Below are positions 49,500 to 61,986 of a stretch of DNA of 64,000 bases, one piece after another. This stretch comes from Ricinus communis (taxonomy: Eukaryota > Streptophyta > Magnoliopsida > Malpighiales > Euphorbiaceae), in NCBI RefSeq assembly GCF_019578655.1, contig NC_063256.1, positions 6,386,001 to 6,450,000 of the forward strand. Reading direction: 5' to 3'. A program made the translations under genes and the position numbers. The notes under the pieces are model-generated. The model did not search any database and was not told the origin of the DNA. It worked only from the letters and a program-made list of their open reading frames with translations. Position 1 is the stretch's first letter, and every line of letters starts with the position of its first letter.

Positions 49500-49517
49500 A
49501 TGAACGAAAAACCCTAG
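49500..49517 (+). CDS. Five-codon upstream ORF in the RKF3-like leader
   Basis: ATG AAC GAA AAA CCC TAG encodes MNEKP and ends seven nucleotides before the main ATG at 49,525. Such very short leader ORFs can reduce or modulate initiation at the main start. Whether the transcript includes it depends on the unknown transcription start. The AAACCCTA inside it (49,509-49,516) also matches the plant telo-box. Confidence 0.35.
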   Translation: MNEKP

Positions 49518-49524
49518 CTTCTCA

Positions 49525-51450
49525 ATGTCCCTCTTCCGCCTTCACAATCTCCTCTTTTTCTTCACCTTACTATCTCTCTGCCTGACCCCAACTCTCGCTG
49601 CAAACGACACCGTTTCCTGCCCGCTCAACTTCACAATCCTAAGCAACATAATCGCCGACTCAAAGCCCGCAGGTTTCGGACCCAATCAAGAGTGCCAGTA
49701 CATCAAGAACGGTTTACGATTCGTCCAATCCTACTATCTCCAGCACAGTAACTCCTTCTTGCCTCCACTCAGCTCAGCCGAGTCATGCTGGCGCGTTTAC
49801 CAGGATTTTGTTGACAAATTCATCTCCAACTTCGATATTCGCGCCTCTTGCGGTTATAACACAAGCTGGATCTCTGAAGGATGCATGAATATCACTACAA
49901 AGTCACAATTTGAAGCCTTGATCCCTATCTCTTCCTTTAATGATGTCGCTATCAATTGTAACCAGTCCTTGGAAAATAATTCACCTTGTGCGGCTTGTAC
50001 TGCAAGCTTGTCGAGACAACAAGCGTCGTATTTGACTGGAAAATCAGTTGGGAACTTGTCTGATTGTCAAGCGTATCCCGCGATTTATGCTGGTGCGTTT
50101 TTAAATAGGTTTGGTCCCACTGATAGAGGTACTGCTAAGTGTTTGTTTTTGTTAGATTTCGAACCCAAAAATCCGAGGCATAAAAAGAAAAAAACTTTGA
50201 TTTTTGTTTTGGTTGTTGTGATTTTGGGTGTTGTTTTGTCGTTAATAATTAGTGGGTGTTGGTATTTTAGGAGAATAAAGAAGAAAACCAGGGAGAGAAG
50301 TCGTAATAGAGGAACTGAGATTACGGGTGGTTTGAGTTCTGGGTTAGAGGGAATTAGTGAAAGTACTACTTTTGCTAAGTTTAAATTTGATGAGATCAAA
50401 GAAGCTACGAGGAATTTCTCTAGGGATCATATTATTGGAAGAGGAGGATATGGTAATGTGTATAAAGGTATATTGCCTGATGGGTCTCAAGTTGCTTTTA
50501 AAAGGTTTAAGAACTTATCAGCTGCTGGTGATGCTAGTTTTGCGCATGAAGTTGAGGTTATTGCCAGTGTTAGGCATGTTAATCTTGTTGCTCTGAGAGG
50601 GTATTGTACTGCTACAACTCCGTTTGAGGGTCATCAAAGGATAATTGTGTGTGATTTGATGAAGAATGGGAGTTTACATGACCATTTATTTGGAGGTGTT
50701 AAGGAAAAGCTTAGTTGGCCAATTAGGCAAAATATTGCATTGGGGACTGCAAGAGGATTAGCTTATTTGCATTATGGGGTTCAACCGGGCATAATCCATA
50801 GGGATATTAAAGCTAGTAATATACTTTTGGATGACCGGTTTGAGCCTAAGGTGGCGGATTTTGGACTTGCAAAGTTTACGCTAGAGGGTGCAACGCATTT
50901 GAGCACTAGGGTAGCTGGAACTATGGGATATGTTGCTCCTGAGTACGCTTTGTATGGGCAATTGACAGAGAGAAGTGATGTTTATAGTTTCGGCGTTGTG
51001 CTTCTTGAGCTTTTGAGTGGCAAGAAGGCACTCGCTATGAGTGGTGAGAGCCAACCTTCTCTTGTGACTGATTGGGCTTGGTCATTGGTGAGGGAAGGGA
51101 GAACTTTAGATGTTATTGAAGATGGTATGCCAGAGTTAGGCCCGAATGATGTTGTAGAGAAACATGTTTTGATTGCACTTCTTTGTTCCCATCCGCAGTT
51201 ATATGCTAGGCCAACTATGGATCAGGTCGTGAAAATGTTGGAAACAGACCAAGCTATTCCCACTATCCCAGAAAGGCCAATTCCTCTTGTAGCTGAGATG
51301 GACGATATTGAGAGGTCAGTAAGCAGTAGTGGCTCAGGTCAGCTCTCTAGTTCCACTGGCTACCAGTTATATACATTTGAAAGTAATCGCCATTCTAGCT
51401 TTAAGGATGAAAGGCGTAGTTCAGACTCCAGACCTGTAGAATTGTTGTAA
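49525..51450 (+). CDS. RKF3: RKF3-like receptor kinase with SPARK ectodomain, intronless, 641 aa
   Basis: A plasma-membrane receptor-like Ser/Thr kinase. Residues 1-25 are a signal peptide. The ectodomain (about 27-215) has the cysteine pattern of the SPARK/RKF3 type, including ECQYIKNGLRFV, ESCWRVYQDFV, CGYNTSWISEGCMNITT, CAACTASLSRQQASYLTG and FGPTDRGTAKCLF. A transmembrane helix follows at about 224-247, then a basic juxtamembrane stretch. The kinase has glycine loop GRGGYGNVYKG (305-315), Lys326 in VAFKRF, HRDIKASN (Asp427), DFG (Asp445) and GTMGYVAPEYA, an RD-type active pattern. The C-tail is Ser-rich. Closest by memory to Arabidopsis At2g48010 (RKF3), which is also single-exon as far as I recall. 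Start chosen as the first ATG giving the signal peptide. Ligand not known from sequence. Confidence 0.94.
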   Translation: MSLFRLHNLLFFFTLLSLCLTPTLAANDTVSCPLNFTILSNIIADSKPAGFGPNQECQYIKNGLRFVQSYYLQHSNSFLPPLSSAESCWRVYQDFVDKFISNFDIRASCGYNTSWISEGCMNITTKSQFEALIPISSFNDVAINCNQSLENNSPCAACTASLSRQQASYLTGKSVGNLSDCQAYPAIYAGAFLNRFGPTDRGTAKCLFLLDFEPKNPRHKKKKTLIFVLVVVILGVVLSLIISGCWYFRRIKKKTRERSRNRGTEITGGLSSGLEGISESTTFAKFKFDEIKEATRNFSRDHIIGRGGYGNVYKGILPDGSQVAFKRFKNLSAAGDASFAHEVEVIASVRHVNLVALRGYCTATTPFEGHQRIIVCDLMKNGSLHDHLFGGVKEKLSWPIRQNIALGTARGLAYLHYGVQPGIIHRDIKASNILLDDRFEPKVADFGLAKFTLEGATHLSTRVAGTMGYVAPEYALYGQLTERSDVYSFGVVLLELLSGKKALAMSGESQPSLVTDWAWSLVREGRTLDVIEDGMPELGPNDVVEKHVLIALLCSHPQLYARPTMDQVVKMLETDQAIPTIPERPIPLVAEMDDIERSVSSSGSGQLSSSTGYQLYTFESNRHSSFKDERRSSDSRPVELL

Positions 51451-54400
51451 ATTATGTAGATTGGGTAGAAAGGATCAAATCAACTCTCCAATGGTAGTTC
51501 CACTAAATTGGTATGCTTACCTAATTGATTTGTCGTTTTAGATTCCACGGTTTCTGCACTTGGTGCCACCCCTCCCATTGTAAAGATATATGAAAAATTA
51601 AATTTAATTCTTTAAAGTGATATAGCATGACTATATTTTTGCCCATATTTTCTGAAAAAAACAAGAAAAAGAAAAATTGCCCATCTGCTGATTTCTGTAC
51701 TGTTCTGTATCTGGATCTAAAGGTATGATAACTAACAAATGTGCAATGTTATCAAGAAGGATAAGCAAATGCATAGTCTGCCATTGCAGTATGTTTTTCT
51801 TTATTCCATTTAGTGCTAATGATAAATTGTATATCATTTTTGCTTTGCACATTTACATTATGACTCCCACATTCATAAATTGACTGAAATAACACATTTC
51901 TCATTTACTGAATAGTTGGGTGGTGAGATTTATATAAAAGATAACAGGTAGTCCATTTCTATACTTTCTTCTTGTCTGGACTTCCTTTAAAAGTTTACGA
52001 GAGAATTGTTGTGTGCTATTGGATGCTCAGTAAAAGCTTGCCGTTTTATTGAATTTAATTCAGAAAATTCGAAGTTGGGCTAACTGTTGGATGAATATGA
52101 TGGGGACCACCACATAGACCCAAATCCTCTTTATCTGACAGAAATTTCTTCAAGCTGTAAAACGTTGTATGGACGAGAAAATTGTGTCAAAGAAGCAATA
52201 TGTACACTGAAATTTGCATAGGAAGTTCAGACAATTATTTCATTTCTGGCTGAAATCGTGACATGAAAATGCTTTGCAAATATGTTGATTAGTAAATGCA
52301 CAGCATTCTGTATTTTCTAGCTTTTGGAGGGAACGAAACACTTTACACAGGCACTGAAAGCTTGGTGTTTAGGAAAGGTTAAAGGCTTTTGAGATGCTCA
52401 TGAAAGATTGAAACTGGGAGCATATGAGGTGCAGCTCAAGTTACTGTAAGAATGTTAAGTGTAATTCTTTATCATCTGAGGTTATACGATAGAGCGTGAA
52501 GATGTTCAACTGGAACATACAGGGGAACTTAATCCATTGTAGATGAATTTCTATGATTATCGAGATATAGATAAACCATATATGGTCAGACCAGATTTTT
52601 CTGTCCATGAAGAAGGGGACAGTTAGCCTGCTAGACCTGCTTCTATTGGAAAATGATTGTTCATTTTGGTTTCATTCTCTTGTTAATCTACTTGCAAATC
52701 TTAATTTTGGAATCGTATTCCTATTTTAAGGATGAAAGAATACCATTAAGATCAGGATGTTTAGTGCTGTACTAGGCCACTGCTTATCGGTAATGAGAGG
52801 CAGAAGTGTCGAGCCAAATCCAAGGCATTAAAATACAGATTGAGATCTTCTATTATCCAACTTGAACGTGACTTGTAATGATTGGGAATGTTGTTTTAGC
52901 GTTGAAACAGGGTTAAACTTCAAAGTCAAGACATACTATATTTGGCAAAATGCATTATTAAGTACTTTGAACGATTTGAAATTTTTGGATATTATTAGAA
53001 ACTGTTAAAGTTAAATTCTTAAAAGTAGATAATATTATCAGTTGGATGATATAAAGATGGAACACTTGAGATTTATAACTAAAGTGGTAAGAGTATTTGG
53101 TTTTAGGAGAGATGGATGTGCGTTAAGTGAGTTTTTACCAATACAAACCTTTATTTAGTCCATAATCGGTTAGATCTCTTAGAAAAGAAAGTGTTAAAAT
53201 AGTGGGTTCCAGTGAAAAAACAAAAGAAAAGAGACGTAAAATGGATCTCAATCCAGTAATAGGTTACAAATTGAGAGTATGGTTTTAACAAATGAAAAGG
53301 CCTGACGTTAGTAGGAAACCAGAACAATAGAAGAAGGCCCTCCACTTAATGAACTCACTCGCGTGGCTCTTGGCCTTTGAATTCACTGATTCTCCATATT
53401 TATTCTTATTATCTCACCACTTTCTACTTCCTTAAATTTCATTTCTTATCATTACTAATAATTATTTCTATGATAAGAATCTCTATATAACTTGAATTAT
53501 TTTTTTTTTAAGAAAATGAAATATAGAATAAGTGCAATTATCCATCTGTTATTGGTTAATTATTTAGATTAGAATGTCATTTATTTATCAATGCAGCTTC
53601 TTTAATTTTAGGGTATTATTTGCTTCCCTCGTGACCAGTAACCAATAAATAAATGCGAGGTATCAAATGTTTTGTAATATATCATTAAATGGATGATGTG
53701 TACTGAAATAGGTCACATCAACATTGCACAATAAGAATCAAAGAAAACTCACATTAATTAATTAAAAGTTTATGGGACATGATTTTTTCTCTAATAAACA
53801 CACAATTAACAAAATGAGGAATCCAATGTTGTCACTTAGCTCTTGCAAGTGAAGTTGGTGCCAAGAAAAATAGATTTTTGAGTCAAAATTTAGCAAATTC
53901 TAAGGACCACTAGAACAGATCCAACTTTCAATTAATATTCAACTATTGGGTTGGACTAAATTGAATGGGTTACTCGAGTTCATAATTTACAATAAATAAA
54001 ACAAGCTCCACTTCACAATCTACCAACTTTAGCGATCAAATGATGATCATTTTTTTTTTCTTGGTATCAGATTGTGCCAGTTTTGTTAGGTGGTTGTCTT
54101 TAGCTGGTTACTTCACAAATTTCTCAACCAAAGGAGTTTCTTCTTCTGTAAAGAAGAACACACACACACAACTAACCTTCAGAATCTGAATAGAGGGTGA
54201 ACACCGAGAACTGCAAGTCAACTATTTGTTGCATAAAATTAGTTTGGCAAACGTCTTCCAGAGGCAAAATGAACCTTTCTATAACGATTTTCGACATTAA
54301 ATATTTAAATTTGGATGCTGGATCACCCATTACTATAGGGTTAAATACATGGTAATAGAGAAAATAATTATATGAATTCTTCGTCTTTACTCAAATAAAA

Positions 54401-55367
54401 AATTATTATTGATCATAAAATATTTATTATGATATTTGATATCACAAAAAATATATTTAAGTAATTCTTTTATATCTAAATTCTAAAAATAATGTCCATC
54501 CGGTTATTTTAATTTTACATTTTAAATTATATTAAGAAATAATTATAAATAGTTCTTGATTTGCTTTATTATGTATTCTTATTTTTATATTTTAAAAGAG
54601 CACATTTCACTTTTCTTAGATTTTTGTTGAGGCTACTGGAATATGAGATAATAAAAAGAAAATATAAGATATTAACGGTATTATTATTATTTAACGATTT
54701 GATCATTTGTGTATTATATAGCAAATTATTTTTTATAATCTATAGTATAAAAAAATAAAATATTACATTAATCATCTAACAAATTTTATATGCTTTGATC
54801 TAATAAATGACTAGCACAATAATATTATGTGAGATGAATATAACATAGTTCATTTAGAAGATATATAATTATCTCTTGGAAAGATAATCCGTCTAACTAA
54901 TGTGTTTGACCAGATGATGTTTTCTTGATTAATACTTTTTTAGATAAAATTGGTATCTTACACGATTAGAACTCATAAAACTAGTAAAAGAATATATGAG
55001 ATTGATAAATTATTTAAAATAATATTAATTGATTGTTTATAATTTAAAAATAAATTTTATAATAATAAAGTACCATGGTAATATCTTAGTAAAATTATTA
55101 AGAAAATTAAAAAGTACAAAGGGTTAAAAATAAAAATTGAGAAGTGTTACTAATTAAAATAATACCCAAACAAATGTCTAAGGTTAAATTAGTAAATTTA
55201 AAACAAGAGAAAGATAATAATTAATTAGTGTAAGGCAATTTTTAGTAAGCTGATCGACCATTGGATGCGACATTTTTAACTCAAATCTAACCCCCAACAT
55301 GTGTGAGAGCGACTTGCATCATATCCCATCACACGTGTAATTCACCAAATTTCAATACTATGACATT

Positions 55368-55403
<36 letters not shown>

Positions 55404-56565
55404 GATTTATAATAAAAATAACTAGACAAATAAATAGATAATGTTTAAATGAATTATATAAAATTTTAAATGAGTGATATATGAATAAATAAATTATTTA
55501 AAACTCATTCTTTGTTTATTCAACTAAGACCCACACATATTTATCCATTTGCCACCTCTACTGTGCAGACTGCACGTAGCTTTAGAAGTAAACCTCGGTG
55601 ACAAATGTTGAAACAATCAGCCCTGAAAAAGATAACTGTGATGTCAGTCTTAATCCATTATGATATTCACAAATCCATGGAACACTGTAGGTTTCTTCGT
55701 CACGTTAAATATAGAAATGCATTCCCCTTTCAACAATGTGCCGGTCAAATTGCTTGTTGCCGAGTAGTTGAAGAATGGTAGCTAAGCTAGCTATATTCCC
55801 ATCAGGACAGGATCAGAGTAAGAATTAATCATCTTTAATTATTGGATTCTTCTCTATTAGGCAAAATACCCTGTCAGTATATTGTCAAAGGTCTTTTTAT
55901 TTTTATTTTTTTCACCCCCAAATTAAATAATATTTTTTGCCTACTTGGAAAGAGAGAGAGAGATCATATCAAAGTCGGAATCAACTTTTGGATGTTCATG
56001 TGAGATATGAAGACAACTAAAGCAAGTTGTGCAAAGAAAATGATGAATATTTTGAGAAAAAACATTGGAATTTTGGCAGGCGTCCCTTCACCTCGAGTTA
56101 ATTTCGTGTGGAATGAAAATTAGAAAAAAAAGTGCGAAAATTATTTTATATGAACAGCTATCAGTAGCTCAGTCTTGCTGCCGTGTCCATGTGAAAGTCA
56201 AGAGCAACTCACTCTATTTACATGCAAAACAACAACACAATATCGAGTATCAATAATTTATTACACCTACCTATCCGGACAAAATTAAAGTTTGAACTAG
56301 CTTGCTTGGTAATAAATCAACTACACATTACAAGGACAGCGTCTGCGCAATGATGGTGGGTCATATATACATACCCTGGTTAAGGAAATTTCCATTTCTT
56401 TTTTGTGCATCAGAATAAAAATTTCAAGTAAATCACGGTAGAGATTCCCTTCATTCTGTTTCTGCAAATCTTCTGCGAGCTCAAAAGCAACTCTTGAGGC
56501 CTGTTCTATTCCCTATATATATATATAGATACAGATAGACATAGCAGAAGTAAAACAGAAAAGGT
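51451..56565. other. Intergenic region between RKF3-like and ERD6-like genes
   Basis: About 5.1 kb without a recognisable gene. The first few hundred bases are likely RKF3-like 3' UTR. Positions 54,400-55,550 are AT-rich with an AAT microsatellite. Positions 56,380-56,560 probably hold the leader of the ERD6-like gene, with a TATATATA run at 56,515-56,525. Confidence 0.5.
55370..55402. repeat. (AAT)n microsatellite
   Basis: About eleven AAT units in intergenic DNA. Confidence 0.9.
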
Positions 56566-59500
56566 ATGGCCATCCAGAAAGACATAGGAAATGGAAGTGG
56601 TGACAATGATGTCCAAGAAGAGGTGAGGGAGCCACTCATGGGGAAGAATCTTGCAGATGAGGAAAATGGATCTAGAGAACAGAATATCAGCAACTGGATG
56701 GTTTATCTTAGTACATTTGTTTCAGTGTGTGGTTCTTTTGAATTTGGATGCTGTGTAAGTAGTTCAACAACTTGAAATCAACTTACCAATGTTAAATTTG
56801 CTCCTCTCGCTGATTCTGAAAAGCATATGGTTTTTATTCTTTCCCAGGCAGGCTATTCCTCACCTACTCAAGATGCTATAACAGAAGACCTCTCTCTATC
56901 TCTAGCAGAGGTAAGTTAATATAGTGTCCCCATGTACATTATGCATCCCTCTAAATTAGAATTTTGGAAAAACTTTGTATTGGTCATGAGAAAATTCTCA
57001 TTTCTACCTTGGCATCAGGAGGCCCCAAAGCCAATGCTGAAAATGAATTTTTGACAGGAGACATATCGAAAGTATTTTAGGAGTAGGACTTGAACCGTAT
57101 TTATGGAGTGCTTTCAGATTCTGTGAGCCACTTCCAAATGCAGAGTCGAATGTTATTCTCAAATTCCAAGATTAAGATGATATATTGCAATATTTTGGAA
57201 TTCATTATAACCGATATGTATGAACAGTGAAATAAACAATAGAACAACAGTATGTATTACAATAAGAGGCATTGCATTCGAGAAAAGAAATTGAGGAGGC
57301 TTAACATTCATTGCTATTGGATGATAAACTATTATGTCTACGAATGATCAAAGGATTATTTTCACAACATACATTTGGAATGAAGTCTTACTATGACCTT
57401 TTTCTTTCTCAATTATATTTCTTCTGATATAGAAAAAAAAAAAAAAAACCTTTAGATTTTATGTTCCCAACTGATATATTATTAATATCCTATGTTACAT
57501 GCAGTATTCCGTATTTGGTTCCATATTGACATTTGGTGCAATGATTGGTGCAATCACAAGCGGACTGATTGCTGATTTTATAGGCCGAAAAGGGGTAAGA
57601 ATCAAGAAAGAGATAATTCTGATTTATCCATGGGGGATTGGAATTCAACACCACCTAATGTGGGATTCAACCCGTTTGCAATGAATATATCCACTATATA
57701 ACATAGTAAACATGTGGAAATTATGCAGGCGATGAGAGTGGCAGCTGCCTTATGTGTTGCAGGGTGGCTGTTCATTTACTTTGCCAAGGTTTGTGCCACC
57801 TCAATATCTAAGTCATTGCTTCAGATGGAGAAAGAAGTAAAATGTTTTTTTTTCCCCAGATTTGTTATGTAGTTTTTATGTCTTGATTAATACAAAAGGG
57901 GGCTTTGGCTTTGGACATTGGAAGACTGGCAACAGGATATGGAATGGGAGTCTTTTCGTATGTGGTATATTTTTCTTTTCTCAAATCTTTCCTCCTGAAT
58001 TCTTAGTACATCTTAAAATAATAGATTATTTGTTGCTAATGAATTTGATCCATTGTTGAATTTGATGGAAAGGTACCTGTATTCGTAGCTGAAATTGCAC
58101 CCAAAAATCTTCGTGGAGCCCTAACAACTCTAAATCAGGTAAATATGTAATCATAACAGAATTAGTGAGACGCCTGAATTTTCATATTTAACTCAAGTTT
58201 CCATAAGCTGCAATCACAAGGTCATATAAGTTTTCTGAAATACAGAGCGCTGAAATCTAAGCCTTGAAAGCCAAATTTCCATTTTGACCATGGAATAGCA
58301 AAAACATCATGAAGGTTGCATGTAATAAGAAAATATATGCAAGCAAGATCATATCTAATCGTTTCATGTTATTTTACAGCTTATGATATGTAGCGGAGTG
58401 TCTGTATTCTACATAATAGGAACAGTAATAACATGGAGGACCCTGGCGCTATGCGGTAAATGTCCTTAATCTATTATATGAAACATTTCGTCAAAAGGAT
58501 AGCGGAAGGCATAATCTTCAGATTATTTACATGTCTACTAATAATACACGACAAAGTCGCAATAGAATAGGAGGCTTACCTGTGAAGTGCTTGCAGGACT
58601 TGTTCCCTGTGCTATCCTAATTTTTGGCCTATTTCTCATTCCTGAATCACCGAGATGGCTGGTAAGAGATGGAATTACAGCAATATTAAACATCTCTTGC
58701 CTTTTCTTTTTGTCTGTACGTACACATATATAATTGATAGCATTGAAACTGTATGGCTTATGAATGCAGGCAAAGATGGGACGTGAAAAGCAGTTTGAGA
58801 CTGCGTTGAAAACTCTTCGTGGCAAAGACACTGATATATCTCACGAGGCAGATGAAATTAAGGTTCTTAATCCTCAAATACATAGTTTATGGTCCATACC
58901 ACATTCTAAATTGACAATTCGTTTTCATTCAAAAGAAAACATGACAAGAGTACGATTTCACTGTCTGACAGGATTATATAGAAACTCTGGAGCGGCTCCC
59001 TAAAGCTAAACTGCTCGATTTGTTTCAAAGAAGATACCTGCGATCCGTAACTGTAATCATTTCTCTCACTGAAATTTTATAAACCATTTTATCCTTAGCT
59101 CTGTAATTGATCTCATTCAAAAAGAAATTTCTTTTGCGAACTCTGACATTCGACTACTACATGTTTCACCTTTTGTCTGACCAGATAGGAGTCGGACTGA
59201 TGGTCTTTCAGCAATTTGGAGGAATTAACGGAGTCTGCTTTTATACCAGCAACATTTTCGAGTCAGCGGGTAAAGGGGTCTTAATAAGATTTCTCTCGCT
59301 TGAAATGGAAAGGCTTTTTGCAATCTCCTTAAATCAACTAAGGCAGAAAACATAATTAAAATCTCTGGTTAATCACATAAAGATATTCTTTACGATCCCT
59401 TTTAGCTCCTACAAGTCCTCCACTGCTACTATCTTCCATTTCCTGAAAGAAAATCAATTGACTTAAAAGTTTCATATTATCAGAATTTAAGGTTCAAAAA

Positions 59501-60673
59501 CATAACTGATATTCTTCTTGCCTTGCAAAACCTCAGGATTTTCTGCTACTATTGGAACCATAACCTATGCCATTATTCAGGTTTATGATCCTCACAAACT
59601 CTATCGCTTCCAGGAAGTCCAGATATCTGTATCCAGCGGGAGCTAATTAAAATGCATATTTTTGTTTTTGGCAGGTTGTAGTTACAGCCCTTAACACAAC
59701 CGTGATAGACAAAGCTGGAAGAAAGCCTCTCTTATTGGCAAGTCCAAGGCTCTGTTGATTCTGCCAATTTCCTTGAATCATATAACCTTTCAGATATTGA
59801 ATATTAACTTTGTTTTCGTTGAATTTTAGGTTTCTGCAACAGGACTGGTCATTGCCTGCCTGATAACTGGGACATCATTCTATTTGAAGGTTATGCCAAA
59901 ACTTTCAAAACTAACTTCCTAATTGTCTTTCTAAAAGATATTAACATTTGGACTGACTTTCTATGAACCAGACTAATGACTTAGCGCTCAAGGCTGTGCC
60001 TGCACTTGCCGTTACTGGCATACTGGTAGTATCATAAGCATCTTGAAATATGCTGTTTACCCAGATGGATCTCCAACAAAACTAACTTATCATTGATTAT
60101 TATTATTATTTTTTCTGAATACAGCTATATATAGGATCCTTTTCAGCAGGAATGGGTGCAGTTCCCTGGGTTGTAATGTCAGAGGTAGTATGCTTTGCAA
60201 GATGAAGATTCTATCTACGCATTGATAAATTAATCAATAAATAAAAAATTACTCCTTTGTTGCAGATATTTCCTATAAATATCAAAGGAGTAGCAGGAAG
60301 CCTAGCAACGCTAATGAACTGGTTTGGTGCATGGACAATCTCCTATACCTACAACTTTCTCATGTCCTGGAGCTCCTATGGTAAATAGACCCAATTTTGT
60401 TTTATTTTATTTTATTTTTCATAATAACATCCATGCTTTGAGAATACTAAACAGGATAAGAGAGCAATCAAGCAAGAAAAAAGAAAGGGCGATATGGCAC
60501 AATTATCATAAATTTTCCATAAAAGACTTGAAAAGTTAACCAAATTGTGGTTTTTAGGTACCTTTATTATTTATGCTGCGATCAATGCACTGGGTATTGT
60601 TTTTGTGGCCAAGGTGGTGCCAGAAACCAAAGGAAGAACCCTGGAGCAGATTCAAGCAGCCATTAATTCATAG
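56566..60673 (+). CDS. ERD6-like sugar transporter (MFS), 481 aa, eighteen exons
   Basis: A 12-helix sugar/proton-type facilitator of the monosaccharide transporter family, ERD6-like (ESL) branch. ESL members studied elsewhere are often tonoplast sugar exporters. Exons: 56566-56754, 56848-56910, 57505-57594, 57729-57788, 57899-57964, 58073-58138, 58380-58455, 58597-58661, 58770-58862, 58972-59052, 59185-59269, 59537-59580, 59675-59737, 59830-59889, 59972-60025, 60125-60184, 60266-60380, 60558-60673; 1446 nt, all phases fit. Key motifs: GRKG after helix 2, PESPRW (219-224), [27 protein letters not shown] near the C-terminus. The N-terminal REPLM resembles the acidic-dileucine vacuolar sorting signals of the family. 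The intron after exon 13 starts GC, not GT. Best remembered match is Arabidopsis ERD6-like 7 (At2g48020). Substrate not deducible. Confidence 0.94.
59738..59829 (+). other. GC-AG intron of the ERD6-like gene
   Basis: After CTCTTATTG (exon 13) the intron begins GCAAGT and ends TTTTAG before GTTTCTGCAACAGG. The reading frame joins LLL to VSATG, as in relatives. The +1 to +6 bases match the standard donor except C for T at +2, the usual form of GC-AG introns. No GT donor nearby keeps the frame. Confidence 0.85.
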
Positions 60674-61986
60674 AGACACAAAATGAAGCAAACTATCATC
60701 ATTTCTTACAAATAAAATGTTCATTCCCTCCCTAGCGTCCTATCATTAATGGAATGGAATTGACTGAGATGACAGAAAATGCTTGTTATCAGGAAGAATT
60801 TCTGATGTTGTTCATGAACACAAATGAAATGATGGGTGGTAAGATTTGGGAGGTCAGAGATATGGAATCATGTATTTGAAGCAAATGAGAAATTATAGTA
60901 TTGGAAGGACCATTCTACTTATATATATTATAACTAACCCAAAATCAGAACAACTGCTGTTACCTACAATGGGGCAATCATCAATATTTTAAACTATTAA
61001 ACTTATTATATTTAATGTAGACCGTTGATTAAAAGAACTATTAATGGTATAGCAGATAACTCCATTTACCGTTACTCTCAGTACAAGTTAGATATTAGAT
61101 ATCCAGCAAAACATCGGGATGACGCTGTAGATAGAGACGCAGAAGACAATTGAAAGGCTGGGCTATGGTGTATATTGCGGCAATTACATAAATTTTCTTT
61201 TCTTTTCTCGTTAAGCAATATCGATTAAACCATATTTCTCTCCGCACTTTTTTCTTCTTCTTTTTATATATTTATCATAAAAAAAATCAAAACCCTAGCA
61301 GTAAATCAATATTTTACAAAATCAAATCATTACTCAAGAAAAGAAGAAACAAGAAGCTACTTTTGCGTTGAATTCTAGAAGGCAGATTCGTGCATCCTTC
61401 ATGCTTGTCAAAAAGCCTAACCTCTTCAAGCCCTTCTTTTTTCTAAGATTTTATAAGTTATTAGGAGGTGTCAGAGGTTAATCTTCTAAAGAAATTAAAG
61501 AGAAGAGATCTGTTTTTTAAAGTCAAACCAGTAGCCTGCCTGTCTGCATTTTGAAGTTCTTGAGCCTTGATACCCCAAATTTTGTGTGAAAAGCTATTGG
61601 TTTAGTAAGTTTATTCAATTACTGTATTAAGGAAAATAAAAAAATAATTCAATTAAAAAAATTGGTATTGATTGTGATTGTGATTATCCGACAAGAAAAA
61701 AGATATGGTCGCTGGAAATTGTTGGAATTTTGGAGACTCGAGGGAGCTTGATCGGTTAAGGAAAGAACGAAGAAATTATTTAAGAGATCAATAAGATGTC
61801 TAAGAAGCTCCAAGCTAGTAAGTATTTTTTTAATAAAATTGTTATTTTTCATAATTATATGTTGGTGTTTTCATAGTATGAGGTTAATAGGCTTTCGTTG
61901 TTCTGCATTCAAGCTTTTGTTGGATTTTGCTTAAAATTTGATGTTGTACGTGTTTGAATTCCTTTTAGTCTAAATATAATCTTTTG
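60674..61986. other. Intergenic region
   Basis: The first part is likely the ERD6-like 3' UTR, with AATAAA at 60,712-60,717. About 61,190-61,980 may contain remains of the 5' part of the tetraspanin fragment that follows. No other gene seen. Confidence 0.5.

Noticed and set aside
50085..50399. Minus-strand frame of 104 codons overlapping the RKF3-like gene
   Set aside because: Antisense shadow of a well-supported coding region; no domain and no start context.
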